From: an uncultured Nesterenkonia sp.
GTDB taxonomy: Bacteria > Actinomycetota > Actinomycetes > Actinomycetales > Micrococcaceae
Length of the DNA stretch: 64,000 nucleotides
Assembly: GCA_946222885.1 (NCBI GenBank)
Contig: CAMIAK010000001.1
Coordinates: 1 to 64,000, forward strand
Direction of reading: 5' to 3'
Below the pieces are notes generated by a model, which did not search any database, was not told the origin of the DNA, and saw nothing but the letters and a program-made list of their open reading frames with translations. Made by a program: the position numbers and the translations under genes. The first letter of the stretch is position 1. Each line of letters opens with the position of its first letter. Below are positions 51,195 through 59,775 of this stretch, in pieces.

Positions 51195-51968
51195 TCAGTC
51201 CGCGTAGTCCGGGGCGGCCGGCTGGTCCCAGTACTCCTCCAGGGTCACGTCTTGGGCGACGACGGCGGCTGCGGTTTCCTCGCCCACATAGCGCAGCTGC
51301 CAGGGTTCGTAGGAGAAGCCGGTGATGTCCTGCGCGCCCTCCGGGTAGCGGATGATGAAGCCGTGGTCATGGCCGTTCTCGGCCAGCCACTGCCCGGCCT
51401 CCGTCTCCCCGAAGCAGGCGCTCAGGTAGCAGTCCTCATTGCCGGGATGGGAGAAGTCGGCGGCCAGACCGGTCTGATGTTCGGAGTAGCCCGGCCTGGC
51501 GGAGACCTCGTCGGCGGCCTCCTGGCCCATCTCCTCCGCGTAGCCCTCGTAGAGAGCCAGCTGGTGGTCATAGCCGCGGTAGGCGGTGGTGACCAGCAGC
51601 TCGACGCCGTCCTCCTCCGCCGCGGCGAAGAGCTCCTCCAGCGCGACGGCGGCCTCCTCGCGCAGCTGCTGGCCTTCGAACTCCATGGGGACATCCGGGA
51701 CGGTCAGGTCGGAGGGCTCATGGTCCGCAGGCTCCAGCGGGTTTTCCTTGTTCACCAGGACGTGGACCGACTCCGGATCCCAGGAGGCCTCGCTGACCGG
51801 TTCGTTCTCGGGCCCGCCGGCCTCGGGCGCTTCCGTACCCTCCGTGCCGGAGCCCGGTCCGTGGGTCTCAGGACTCGGGGAGGGGGCCGTCTCCTCCGTG
51901 CCGCCGCAGGCGGTCAGCAGGGTCAGGACGGCGGCAGCGGAGATCAGGGAGGGGACGTGGTCCGGCAT
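51195..51968 (-). CDS. VanY-like D,D-carboxypeptidase-fold lipoprotein with altered zinc site
   Basis: 257-aa lipoprotein (lipobox LLTAC near residue 21) with a Pro/Glu-rich linker and a C-terminal VanY/DacB-type domain (about residues 75-245). SARPGYSEHQTGLAADF supplies the first zinc His and Asp. The third-ligand motif, normally EPWH, reads EPWQ here (Gln224, codon at 51297-51299). Its paralogue at 54022-54909 keeps His. The protein may therefore be inactive as a peptidase or use another ligand. TAGCGT at 51975-51980 (minus strand) ends 6 nt before the ATG, suggesting a leaderless transcript. Confidence 0.85.
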   Translation of the reverse strand: MPDHVPSLISAAAVLTLLTACGGTEETAPSPSPETHGPGSGTEGTEAPEAGGPENEPVSEASWDPESVHVLVNKENPLEPADHEPSDLTVPDVPMEFEGQQLREEAAVALEELFAAAEEDGVELLVTTAYRGYDHQLALYEGYAEEMGQEAADEVSARPGYSEHQTGLAADFSHPGNEDCYLSACFGETEAGQWLAENGHDHGFIIRYPEGAQDITGFSYEPWQLRYVGEETAAAVVAQDVTLEEYWDQPAAPDYAD

Positions 51969-51999
51969 AGTGCCACGCTATCGTGTCACCGCCGTGACG

Positions 52000-52005
52000 T
52001 AGGCT
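52000..52005 (+). promoter_or_regulatory. -10 box for CapA-like gene
   Basis: TAGGCT lies 5 nt before GTG 52011 and 8 nt before ATG 52014. A divergent TAGCGT for the VanY-like gene lies at 51975-51980 on the other strand. Confidence 0.4.
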
Positions 52006-52013
52006 CGTCCGTG

Positions 52014-53348
52014 ATGAGAACCCCTGATGAGAAGCTGGGCCGGCGTCGCCGTGCGGGACTGCCCGGCATGAGAGCCCGGCCCGCCGCGGTCCCGGCCGCC
52101 CTGGCGGCGGCTGCCCTGGTGATCTCCGGATGCATGGCAGAGGAGTCCGATGAGGGAGAGAGCGGCTCCCCGGACACCGGCCAGGACGCCGGCCACGGGG
52201 CCGAGGGGACGGAGGCCCCCTCCGGAGAAGAGGCAGAGGGGAGCAGCTTCACCATCCTCTCCACCGGGGACGTCCTGCCCCATGATGCGATCCTCCACGC
52301 GGCGGAGCTTCCCGACGGCGGCTGGGACTTCCTCCCGCTGCTCGAAGGCGTCCAGGAGTGGGTCAGCGGCGCGGACCTCGCCCTGTGCAGCATGGAGGTT
52401 CCGTTGGCGGCGCCCGGGGAGGACCCCATCGGCTACCCGCTCTTCGGCGCCCCGGAGGAGCTGGTGGAGGGCCTGCGGGAGACCGGCTTCCACGGATGCA
52501 ACACCGCGAACAACCACTCGATGGACAGCGGCGTGGACGGTCTGGAGAACACCATTGAGACCTTCGAGGAGCACGGGATGGGGCACGTGGGGACCTCGCG
52601 CTCTGAGCAGGAGGCCGGGCAGCCGCAGCTCTACAGCCTGGAGCGCGGGGGCAGGGAGGTCACCGTCGCTCATCTGTCCACCACGCTGCTGCACAACCCG
52701 GACCACCTTCCGCCGGAGGATGAGCCCTGGCGGGTCACTGACGTCGATCCTGAGGAGCTCACTGAGATGGCCGCCGAGGCCCGGGAGGACGGGGCCGACC
52801 TCGTCGTCGCCTCCGTCCACTGGGGAGACGAATACGTCCACGAGCCGGTCCAGGAGCAGACCGACTACGCCGAGGCGCTCGCAGACGGCGGAGAGGTGGA
52901 CCTGGTCTACGGCAACCACTCGCACACGCCCCAGCCGCTGGAGGAGCTGGAGGGCGGCCCCGATGACCAGGGCATGCACGTGGTCTGGTCGATGGGGAAC
53001 TTCTTCTCCAACCAGGACGAGGAGTGCTGCGTGATGGAGACCGCCACCGGGCTGATGGTCCTCGCCCAGGTCGATGTCCCGCAGGAGGGCCCGGTCCGGG
53101 TCTCCGGGCTCGAATGGGTCCCGGTCACCAATGACCGCGAGGGGGAGAGCCGCGAGGACGAGGAGTTCCGCGGGATCTGGGCGCTGACCGAGCTGTTGGA
53201 GAAAGGGATCCCGGACGGCGTCGGGTTGGAGGAGGAGACGCTGCAGCAGCGCTATGACCGCGTCGCCGAGGTGATGGGGGAGGAGTCGCTGCGCAGCGAG
53301 CCCGCCGAGCCCACCGGCGAGGAGCCCGAGGCGCTCCCCAGAGGCTGA
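52014..53348 (+). CDS. CapA-family lipoprotein (metallophosphatase fold)
   Basis: 444-aa exported protein with a basic N-terminus, hydrophobic helix and lipobox ISGC (Cys41 region), followed by an acidic linker. The CapA/PgsA domain starts at about residue 75 with ILSTGDVLPHDAIL. It has NTANNHSMDSG, ASVHWGDEY and YGNHSHTPQPLE, the His/Asp/Asn pattern of the calcineurin-like CapA fold. Family members act in polyglutamate or capsule export, but no capB/capC genes are nearby, so the substrate is unknown. GTG 52011 is an alternative start. Confidence 0.85.
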   Translation: MRTPDEKLGRRRRAGLPGMRARPAAVPAALAAAALVISGCMAEESDEGESGSPDTGQDAGHGAEGTEAPSGEEAEGSSFTILSTGDVLPHDAILHAAELPDGGWDFLPLLEGVQEWVSGADLALCSMEVPLAAPGEDPIGYPLFGAPEELVEGLRETGFHGCNTANNHSMDSGVDGLENTIETFEEHGMGHVGTSRSEQEAGQPQLYSLERGGREVTVAHLSTTLLHNPDHLPPEDEPWRVTDVDPEELTEMAAEAREDGADLVVASVHWGDEYVHEPVQEQTDYAEALADGGEVDLVYGNHSHTPQPLEELEGGPDDQGMHVVWSMGNFFSNQDEECCVMETATGLMVLAQVDVPQEGPVRVSGLEWVPVTNDREGESREDEEFRGIWALTELLEKGIPDGVGLEEETLQQRYDRVAEVMGEESLRSEPAEPTGEEPEALPRG

Positions 53349-53370
53349 TCGGCCGCGGTCCGCGGAGAAA

Positions 53371-53424
53371 GCGGTGAGGCCCGGGAGCCTGCGCGCAGAT
53401 CCGCAGGTTCCCGGGCCTCACCGC
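53371..53424. terminator. Bidirectional terminator between CapA-like gene and mscL
   Basis: A 23-bp stem with one G-U pair (53371-53393 with 53402-53424) lies between convergent genes and can serve both strands. Confidence 0.85.
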
Positions 53425-53443
53425 ATCCGGCCGGAGGAGGGGG

Positions 53444-53977
53444 TCACTCGCCCCAGACGACGCCCTTGGCCTTGCCCAGGATGCCGCGGTTCTTCTTCTC
53501 CTCCTCGGCCTTGGCCGCCTCTTCCTCAGCCTTCTTCTCCGCCTCCACCAGGGAGGCGATGAAGGCCGGGTTGGTGACCTCGGTCTGGGCCTTGAGCTGG
53601 TCGCGGATCTCCTTGAGGAGGGTGATGTTCTCCTCTTCCTCCCCCTCAGGCTCGCCCAGAGCCTTGTTGCGCGCCTCGATCATCTTGTTCATCGGCATCA
53701 CGATGACGAAGTAGATGGCGGCGGCGATCAGCACGAAGTTCACCACTGCGGTCAGCAGCACGCCGAACTGCATCGGCGGGCCCTCGAAGCCGGGGATGAC
53801 CACCTGGCCGAACTGGTCGAAGTCGGGCTCGTCGGTGAACAGCTGAGCGATCAGGCGCATCAGGATGTTGTCCACCAGAGCGTTGACCACAGCGCCGAAG
53901 GCGGTGCCGATGACCACTGCAGTGGCAAGGTCCACGACGTTGCCCTGCATCAGAAAGTCTTTGAATCCCTTGAGCAT
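53444..53977 (-). CDS. mscL: Large-conductance mechanosensitive channel
   Basis: Opens under membrane tension to release solutes during osmotic downshift. The 177-aa product has FKDFLMQGNVVDLATAVVIG, with the first helix gate region, a second helix near residues 70-100 and a charged cytoplasmic helix. The C-terminal tail is about 40 residues longer and richer in Lys/Glu than E. coli MscL. AGTGTA at 53984-53989 (TACACT on the minus strand) ends 6 nt before the ATG, so the mRNA is probably leaderless. Confidence 0.96.
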   Translation of the reverse strand: MLKGFKDFLMQGNVVDLATAVVIGTAFGAVVNALVDNILMRLIAQLFTDEPDFDQFGQVVIPGFEGPPMQFGVLLTAVVNFVLIAAAIYFVIVMPMNKMIEARNKALGEPEGEEEENITLLKEIRDQLKAQTEVTNPAFIASLVEAEKKAEEEAAKAEEEKKNRGILGKAKGVVWGE

Positions 53978-54021
53978 GGTTCAAGTGTACGGCGAACCCT
54001 GTCCCGGCAGGAGGGGAAGGC

Positions 54022-54909
54022 TCAGTGGGAAACACCGGGTTCCGCCGCGCCCTGCTCCGGGAGGTCCGGCTCCGGCTCGTCGTATTCGGCGGCGGGCGGC
54101 TGCTCCCAGTACTCCTCCAGGGTGATGTCCTGCTCCGTCACCTCTTCGGCGGTCTCAGCGCCGACATAGCGCAGGTGCCAGGGCTCGTACTGGTACCCGG
54201 TGATGTCCTCGGCGCCCTCCGGGTAGCGGATGATGAAGCCGAACTCCTGGGCGTTCTCGGCGACCCACCGCCCCTCCGGGGTGTCCGCGAAGCAGTCCCC
54301 GTGGATGCAGTCCGGGTTGTCGATGGAGATGACGTCGGCGGCCAGCCCGGTCTGATGCTCCGAGTACCCGGGGCGGGCCATCCCCTCATCGGTGGCCTCG
54401 GTGCCCTGCTCGGCGTGCCGGTCCCGGTAGAGCGCCAGCTGCTGGTCATAGGGCCGGTAGGCGCTGGTCAGGGCGAGCTCCATGCCCTCATCCTGGATCG
54501 CGGCGAAGAGCTCCTCCAGCGCTTCGGCCGGCTCTTCGCGCAGCAGCTGTGCGTTCTCGGTGCTGATCCGCACCTCGGGGACCACCAGGTCCTGGGGCTC
54601 GTAGTCCGCCGGCTCCAGGGGGTTCTGCCGGTTGACCAGCACATGGATCGAATCCGGGTCCCAGGAGGGATCGCTGGCGCGCTCGGGCGTGGGGTCCGGG
54701 CTGGGGGCGGGCGTCGGAGCTGAGGAGGGCGCCGCCGTCGCGGGCTGGTCCTCAGACCCGCCGGCGTCGGCGTCTCCGCTGCCGGGGTCTGCCGCACAGC
54801 CCGCCAGCAGCACCAGCGCCGCCCCCACCAGGACGATTCGAGCGGGGTTGTGGCCCTTATGCGGCGTGGAGACCCCTCCGAAAGGGCCATGACCCCGCTC
54901 GAATCTCAC
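54022..54909 (-). CDS. VanY-like D-alanyl-D-alanine carboxypeptidase lipoprotein
   Basis: 295-aa lipoprotein (lipobox LLAGC near residue 38) with a Pro/Ala/Ser linker and a VanY/DacB-type metallopeptidase domain. SEHQTGLAADV and EPWH (His245) provide a complete zinc site, so it should trim D-Ala from peptidoglycan stem peptides. It is paralogous to the gene at 51195-51968, with extensive identity through the domain. It starts with GTG 4 nt after the coaA stop, so it is probably co-transcribed with coaA. Confidence 0.88.
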   Translation of the reverse strand: MRFERGHGPFGGVSTPHKGHNPARIVLVGAALVLLAGCAADPGSGDADAGGSEDQPATAAPSSAPTPAPSPDPTPERASDPSWDPDSIHVLVNRQNPLEPADYEPQDLVVPEVRISTENAQLLREEPAEALEELFAAIQDEGMELALTSAYRPYDQQLALYRDRHAEQGTEATDEGMARPGYSEHQTGLAADVISIDNPDCIHGDCFADTPEGRWVAENAQEFGFIIRYPEGAEDITGYQYEPWHLRYVGAETAEEVTEQDITLEEYWEQPPAAEYDEPEPDLPEQGAAEPGVSH

Positions 54910-54913
54910 AGCC

Positions 54914-56005
54914 TCAGACTTTGCGGAGCAGGACTCTGGAGACCGAATGGTCTTCTCCCTTCGACATCACCAGCCGGGCGCGCGAACGGGTCGGCTGGAT
55001 GTTCTCCCGCAGGTTCGGTCCGTTGATGCGCTGCCAGATGTCGCTCGCACGGGCCCTCGCCTGCTCGTCGGTCAGATACGAGTACTGGTGGAAGTAGCTC
55101 TCCGGATTGGTGAAGGCGCCGTCCCGCCAACGCATGAACCGGTCCACGTACCACTGCTCGATGTGCCGCTGCTTGGCGTCCACGTAGATGGAGAAGTCGA
55201 AGAAGTCGCTCAGCGCCAGGCCCGTGGTGCCGTCCTCCCGGACCCGCGCCGGCTGCAGCACGTTCAGCCCCTCCACGATCAGCACATCCGGGCGGCGCAC
55301 CACCACCTTCTCGTCCGGGATGATGTCGTACTTCAGATGTGAGTACTTCGGGGCGGTGACCTCGGGCTTGCCCGACTTCACCTCGGAGACCATCCGCAGC
55401 AGCGCCCGGCGGTCATAGGCCTCCGGGAAGCCCTTGCGGTCCATGATCCCGCGCCGCCTCAGCTCCGCGTTCGGGTAGAGGAAGCCGTCGGTGGTCACCA
55501 GCTCCACCCGCGGGGTGGAGGGCCAGCGGCGCAGCATCTCCTGCAGCACGCGCGCAGTGGTGGACTTCCCGACGGCGACCGATCCGGCCACCCCGATCAC
55601 GAACGGGGTGCGCCGGGTCTGCTCGCCCAGGAACTCGTTGGCGGAGGCGCGCAGCTGGGCGGCGTTCTCCACGTAGATGGACAGCAGCCGGGACAGCGGC
55701 AGGTAGATCTGTTCGACCTCGTTGAGGGAGAGGTGCTCGCCGATGCCGCGGAGCCGGTCGACGTCGTCCTGGTTCAGCGGCTGTTCGATGGTGTCGGCCA
55801 GCCGGGCCCAGGCCGGCCGGTCCAGCTCCACGAAGGGGGAGTAGGAGGTGTGCCGGTCCTCCTCGAAGGGAGGCGAGCTGGCCCAGGGGGCGGTTCCGGC
55901 GACCACCGCCGGGATCGGCCCGGTCGCCGTCGTCGGTGCGCGCCGTCCGGCAGGCGGCGTCAGGCCGTCCTCAGGGGACCCCTCGTCAGGTGAGTGGAGT
56001 GACAC
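54914..56005 (-). CDS. coaA: Pantothenate kinase, type I
   Basis: First step of coenzyme A synthesis. The 363-aa product has the P loop GVAGSVAVGKSTTAR, TTDGFLYPN, IVEGLNVLQ and YVDAKQRHIEQWYVDRF. About 45 residues of Pro/Ala-rich N-terminus precede the core SPFVELDRPAWARL. It starts with GTG. ACGATA at 56012-56017 (TATCGT on the minus strand) ends 6 nt before it, a predicted leaderless start. Confidence 0.96.
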   Translation of the reverse strand: MSLHSPDEGSPEDGLTPPAGRRAPTTATGPIPAVVAGTAPWASSPPFEEDRHTSYSPFVELDRPAWARLADTIEQPLNQDDVDRLRGIGEHLSLNEVEQIYLPLSRLLSIYVENAAQLRASANEFLGEQTRRTPFVIGVAGSVAVGKSTTARVLQEMLRRWPSTPRVELVTTDGFLYPNAELRRRGIMDRKGFPEAYDRRALLRMVSEVKSGKPEVTAPKYSHLKYDIIPDEKVVVRRPDVLIVEGLNVLQPARVREDGTTGLALSDFFDFSIYVDAKQRHIEQWYVDRFMRWRDGAFTNPESYFHQYSYLTDEQARARASDIWQRINGPNLRENIQPTRSRARLVMSKGEDHSVSRVLLRKV

Positions 56006-56047
56006 GGTGACACGATACCGGACCGGATCAGGCGGAGCCGGGCCGGT

Positions 56048-57040
56048 TCAGGCCCGGGCCTCCTCCCGGGCGCGGTCGCGCGCCCGGCACCAGGTGGCGA
56101 AGATCGCCCCGGAGATCATCATCCAGATGGAGAAGATCGCCGCGGGCAGGGCGGCGACCGGGTTCATGTACTGCGCGGCCAGCCCGGCGGCCAGCCCCGA
56201 GTTCTGCATGCCGACCTCCACGGCCACGGTGCGGCGCCGGGTGATCGGCTGCCGTGTCAGGGCCGCCGTCCCGTAGCCCAGCGCCATCCCCAGCAGGTTG
56301 TGCAGCACGATCGCCAGGAAGACCAGTGCGCCGGCCTCCAGGACCTGGTCGGCGCTGCCGGCCACCACGAAGGAGATCACGATGGTCAGTGCGCTCAGCG
56401 AGACCCACGGCAGCGCGGGCAGGGCCCGGGCGATCAGCCGGGGCAGCAGCAGCCGCAGCGCGACGCCGCCGATCACCGGCAGCAGCACCACCTGCACGAT
56501 GGACATCGCCATGCCCGCGCCGTCCAGAGGCATGTACTGGCCGGCCAGCCACAGGGTCAGGGCCGGGGTGAAGATCGGCGCCAGCATGGTGGAGACCGAG
56601 GTCAGGCTGACCGAGAGTGCCAGGTCGCCGCGGGCCAGGTAGGTCACCACATTGGAGGTCGTCCCGCCGGGGACGCAGCCGAGCAGGATCACGCCCACCG
56701 CGATCGCCGGGGGAAGCTGCAGCACCCAGCAGACCACTACGGCCGAGAGCGGCATGATCGCGTACTGGGCGAAGACCACCAGGAACACCGGCAGCGGCTT
56801 CTTCAGCACCAGCAGGAAGTCTGCAGGCCGCACGGTCAGACCCATGCCGAACATGATCACGCCCAGCAGGGGATTGGTCAGGAAGGACCCCTGGCTGACC
56901 GTCTCCGGGAACAGGAAGCCCACCAGGGAGCCGCCCAGCACGAAGATCGGGAACAGGATCACCGCGCGGTAGTGGTTGCGGGTCTCCTGCGGGGTCTCCG
57001 CGGAGGCGGAGACCGGTGCGGTCTCAGAGGTCGTCGTCAT
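56048..57040 (-). CDS. Bile acid:sodium symporter (BASS) family transporter
   Basis: 330-aa membrane protein with about ten helices. The signature segments GCVPGGTTSNVVTYLARGD and EVGMQNSGLA mark the BASS/SBF family, whose bacterial members move organic acids with sodium. It lies 16 nt after the flavin oxidase gene on the same strand. This suggests that it imports or exports a substrate or product of that enzyme. AGGAGG precedes the ATG. The actual substrate is not known. Confidence 0.92.
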   Translation of the reverse strand: MTTTSETAPVSASAETPQETRNHYRAVILFPIFVLGGSLVGFLFPETVSQGSFLTNPLLGVIMFGMGLTVRPADFLLVLKKPLPVFLVVFAQYAIMPLSAVVVCWVLQLPPAIAVGVILLGCVPGGTTSNVVTYLARGDLALSVSLTSVSTMLAPIFTPALTLWLAGQYMPLDGAGMAMSIVQVVLLPVIGGVALRLLLPRLIARALPALPWVSLSALTIVISFVVAGSADQVLEAGALVFLAIVLHNLLGMALGYGTAALTRQPITRRRTVAVEVGMQNSGLAAGLAAQYMNPVAALPAAIFSIWMMISGAIFATWCRARDRAREEARA

Positions 57041-57056
57041 CGTGCGGTCCCTCCTC

Positions 57057-58466
57057 TCAGGGGGCTGCGGGCGCGACTTTGCCCGGGTTGAGGATGTCCT
57101 TGGGGTCCAGGGCCTCCTTGACGGCCCGTGCGACGGCGACGGCGGAGGGGTGCTCCTGGGCGAGGGCCCCGACCTTCCCGACGCCGATCCCGTGCTCGCC
57201 GGTGCAGGTCCCGCCCATCGCCAGGGCCCGCTCCACCATGCGCTCGTTCACCCGGCGGGCGGCCGCCAGGGCCTGCTGGTCGCCCTCGGGCAGGATGAAG
57301 ATCAGATGGAAGTTGCCGTCGCCCACATGCCCCACGATCGGAGCGAGCACGCCGGCCTCGTCGACGTCCTGCTTGGTCTGCGCGATGCACTCCACCAGAG
57401 CGGAGAGGGGCACGCAGACGTCGGTGACGATGGACACCGGGTTGGGGATCAGCGCCAGGCAGGAGGGGAACGCCTGATGCCGGGCCTGCCAGATCCGGTC
57501 GGCGCTCTCCGGGTCGGAGGAGGACATCGCCAAGGTTGCGGAGAAGGTCTCGGCCAGCCGCCCGAACTGCTCGGTGCGGGCCACGACCTCCTCCTGGCCG
57601 CCTTCGAACTCCACCATCAGGGTGTGCGCCACCGGAAGCTCCAGCCCGGTGTGGCGGACGATGGCGTCCACCTGCACGTCGTCGAGCAGCTCCACCCGGG
57701 TGGGCCGCAGCGAGGAGCGCAGGGCGGCCACCACCAGCTCGGAGGCCGCGGACAGGGAGGGCAGCGACCAGACGCTGACCGCCGCCTGCTCCGGGATGGG
57801 ATGGATCCGGACGGTGACCTCCGTGATGACGCCCAGGGTGCCCTCGGCCCCGACCAGCAGGTGGGTGAGGTCGTAGCCGGCGGAGGACTTCGCGGTGATC
57901 CCTCCGGTGGTGATCACCGAGCCGTCGGCCATGACGGCGGTCAGCCCGATCACATTCTCCTTCAGGGTCCCGTAGCGGACCGCCGTGGTGCCGCTGGCAC
58001 TGGTGGAGGCCATCCCTCCGACGCTGGCGTCCACGCCGGGGCCCACCGGGAAGATCATGCCGTGCGGGGCCAGGGCGGCGTTCAGGGCGGACTTCATCAC
58101 ACCGGCCTCCACGCGGGCGTACATGTCGTCCGGGGAGATCTCCAGGACCCGGTCCATGCCGGAGAGGTCCAGGCACACGCTGCCGGCGGTGGTGTTGGAG
58201 CCGCCCTCGACGCCGGTGCCGGAGCCGCGGGGGACCACGGGGACGCCGTGCTCGCCGCAGATCCGCACGGCGGCGGCCGCATCCTCGGTGGTGCGCGGCC
58301 GCACCACGGCCAGCGGCGGCTCCCAGGGGTGGAAGGAGCGGTCATGCCCCTTCTCCTCACGCAGCGCGGGGTCGGTGCTGACGAGGCCGCCGAGGGCTGC
58401 GGTCAGGGCGGCGACGACGCCGGCGTCGGTGCTGGAGGCGCGGGTCGGAGTCTGTGTCTCGGTCAA
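57057..58466 (-). CDS. FAD-linked 2-hydroxyacid oxidase (GlcD/D-lactate dehydrogenase type)
   Basis: 469-aa flavoenzyme. The PCMH-type FAD-binding domain has PVVPRGSGTGVEGGS and GGMASTSASGTTAVRYG. The C-terminal oxidase domain has GHVGDGNFH and TGEHGIGVGKV, and ends in LDPKDILNPGKV. This class oxidises D-lactate, glycolate or related 2-hydroxyacids. No iron-sulfur subunit genes are next to it, which favours a single-subunit D-lactate dehydrogenase-like enzyme. It starts with TTG behind GGGAG. The upstream gap contains TGAC-N4-GTCA, a possible operator. The BASS transporter follows in the operon. Confidence 0.93.
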   Translation of the reverse strand: MTETQTPTRASSTDAGVVAALTAALGGLVSTDPALREEKGHDRSFHPWEPPLAVVRPRTTEDAAAAVRICGEHGVPVVPRGSGTGVEGGSNTTAGSVCLDLSGMDRVLEISPDDMYARVEAGVMKSALNAALAPHGMIFPVGPGVDASVGGMASTSASGTTAVRYGTLKENVIGLTAVMADGSVITTGGITAKSSAGYDLTHLLVGAEGTLGVITEVTVRIHPIPEQAAVSVWSLPSLSAASELVVAALRSSLRPTRVELLDDVQVDAIVRHTGLELPVAHTLMVEFEGGQEEVVARTEQFGRLAETFSATLAMSSSDPESADRIWQARHQAFPSCLALIPNPVSIVTDVCVPLSALVECIAQTKQDVDEAGVLAPIVGHVGDGNFHLIFILPEGDQQALAAARRVNERMVERALAMGGTCTGEHGIGVGKVGALAQEHPSAVAVARAVKEALDPKDILNPGKVAPAAP

Positions 58467-58676
58467 GGCGTACTCCCGGGGGTGTGACGTGAGTCATGGA
58501 TTCTGACCGAGTGTGACGCAGACCGGGGCATCTCGGCGCGGATGCCGCCGGATTTCTCAGATACTGGGCTGACGCCTGCTGATCCGGCATCCCCTGGGCC
58601 GGCGTCGGGGTCCGGGCGGGACGTTCCTCTACGGTGGAGGGAGGCTGAGGCGAGGACGGACTGGGGGCTGAGGATC

Positions 58677-59726
58677 ATGGCCGGCGCACGGAGCAGGAGC
58701 GCAGAGGGCAGGAGCGCGGAGGGCAGAAGCTGGGGCACGGCGGGACGGGTCGCCCTCATGGCGGCGGCCCTGGTGGTGCTGCTCCTGTTCGGCAGGGCCT
58801 GTCTCGCGCTGCTGGAGCCGAACGAGGCCAAGACGGAGCGGGTGGAGGAGGCCCTGCTGGAGGACCTCGACGAGGGGCTGATCTCCGAGGCTGAGGCGGA
58901 TGCCGCAGTGGGAGGGGGCAAGGACAGCCTCTCTGCCGAGCTCTCGGTCGTCCAGGACGCGGATCCCCGGGAGCTGGGCCTCCATCTCGCGGCCCTCTAT
59001 GAGGAGCACCCGCTCACACGTGTCGACATCTTCCTCGGCGACCTGGGGGACACCGACGTCCCTGCCCTGCAGATGATGGGCGATGTGAGCCTCACCGCGC
59101 AGGAGCTCTCCCAGGGCGTGGAGCTCTTCCTCGATCAGCGTCCGCACCGGGCCTCCTTGGGCAGCAGCACTTCGGGCCCCCGGATGGAGTTCAGCATGGG
59201 GCACCGCACCAGTGGTGATCCGGGGCTGCTGGAGACCTTCGAGCAGTGGCAGGAGCTGGAGGTCCCGTGGGAGGACGGCCGGCTGACGCTCACTGTGGAG
59301 GGGCGCGTGCCCGTGGCGGACGGGCAGGTCCTCATGGCGGAGGAGATCGGCGGCGAGGATCCCGACGGCGGGCAGGAGACGGTGCGCGTGGAGCTCCGCA
59401 CCCCGGCCGGCGAGGGGCACCAGGCCTTGGAGCTGCTGGAGGTGATGGTCGCGGCCGCCGAAGCCTCGGAGGGGGTCGAGGAGCTCCACACCTTCAGGTG
59501 GTCGGGCTCAGACACTCCCTCGGTCACCGTCGGCGTGCGGGATCAGCAGCTCCTGGAGCTCCCGCGGGACGAGGCCCGGCAGCTGGCGCCGGAGGATCTG
59601 GCGGTCTTCGGCGAGGCCGAAGAGCTGGCGGACCTCGTGGAGGAGCACATCGGCGGGCCTGCGCGCGTGCTGATCACCGACGGGGGCAACATCCGGATGG
59701 TGGAGCGGGACACGAGGCCGGAATGA
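58677..59726 (+). CDS. Membrane-anchored protein of unknown function
   Basis: 349-aa protein with a short basic N-terminus containing a duplicated RSAEG, one transmembrane helix (about residues 25-45) and an acidic extracytoplasmic region. I recognise no domain. ATG 58677 is chosen because TGAGGA lies just upstream and TACGGT at 58630-58635 could be its -10 box. The longer open frame starting at 58542 would run through this promoter. It has no obvious link to glmS downstream. Confidence 0.7.
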   Translation: MAGARSRSAEGRSAEGRSWGTAGRVALMAAALVVLLLFGRACLALLEPNEAKTERVEEALLEDLDEGLISEAEADAAVGGGKDSLSAELSVVQDADPRELGLHLAALYEEHPLTRVDIFLGDLGDTDVPALQMMGDVSLTAQELSQGVELFLDQRPHRASLGSSTSGPRMEFSMGHRTSGDPGLLETFEQWQELEVPWEDGRLTLTVEGRVPVADGQVLMAEEIGGEDPDGGQETVRVELRTPAGEGHQALELLEVMVAAAEASEGVEELHTFRWSGSDTPSVTVGVRDQQLLELPRDEARQLAPEDLAVFGEAEELADLVEEHIGGPARVLITDGGNIRMVERDTRPE

Positions 59727-59762
59727 GGCGGGCCGGAATCAGTCTGCGTTGTCTTCGCGCGG

Positions 59763-59768
59763 TACCCT
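59763..59768 (+). promoter_or_regulatory. -10 box close to glmS start
   Basis: TACCCT ends 7 nt before the glmS ATG, and no ribosome-binding site is visible. Confidence 0.35.
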
Positions 59769-59775
59769 GGTTCTC

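Noticed and set aside
59729..59775. Possible glmS ribozyme or riboswitch
   Set aside because: Only about 50 bases separate the previous gene from glmS, and the likely -10 box is 7 nt from the ATG, leaving no room for a leader RNA.
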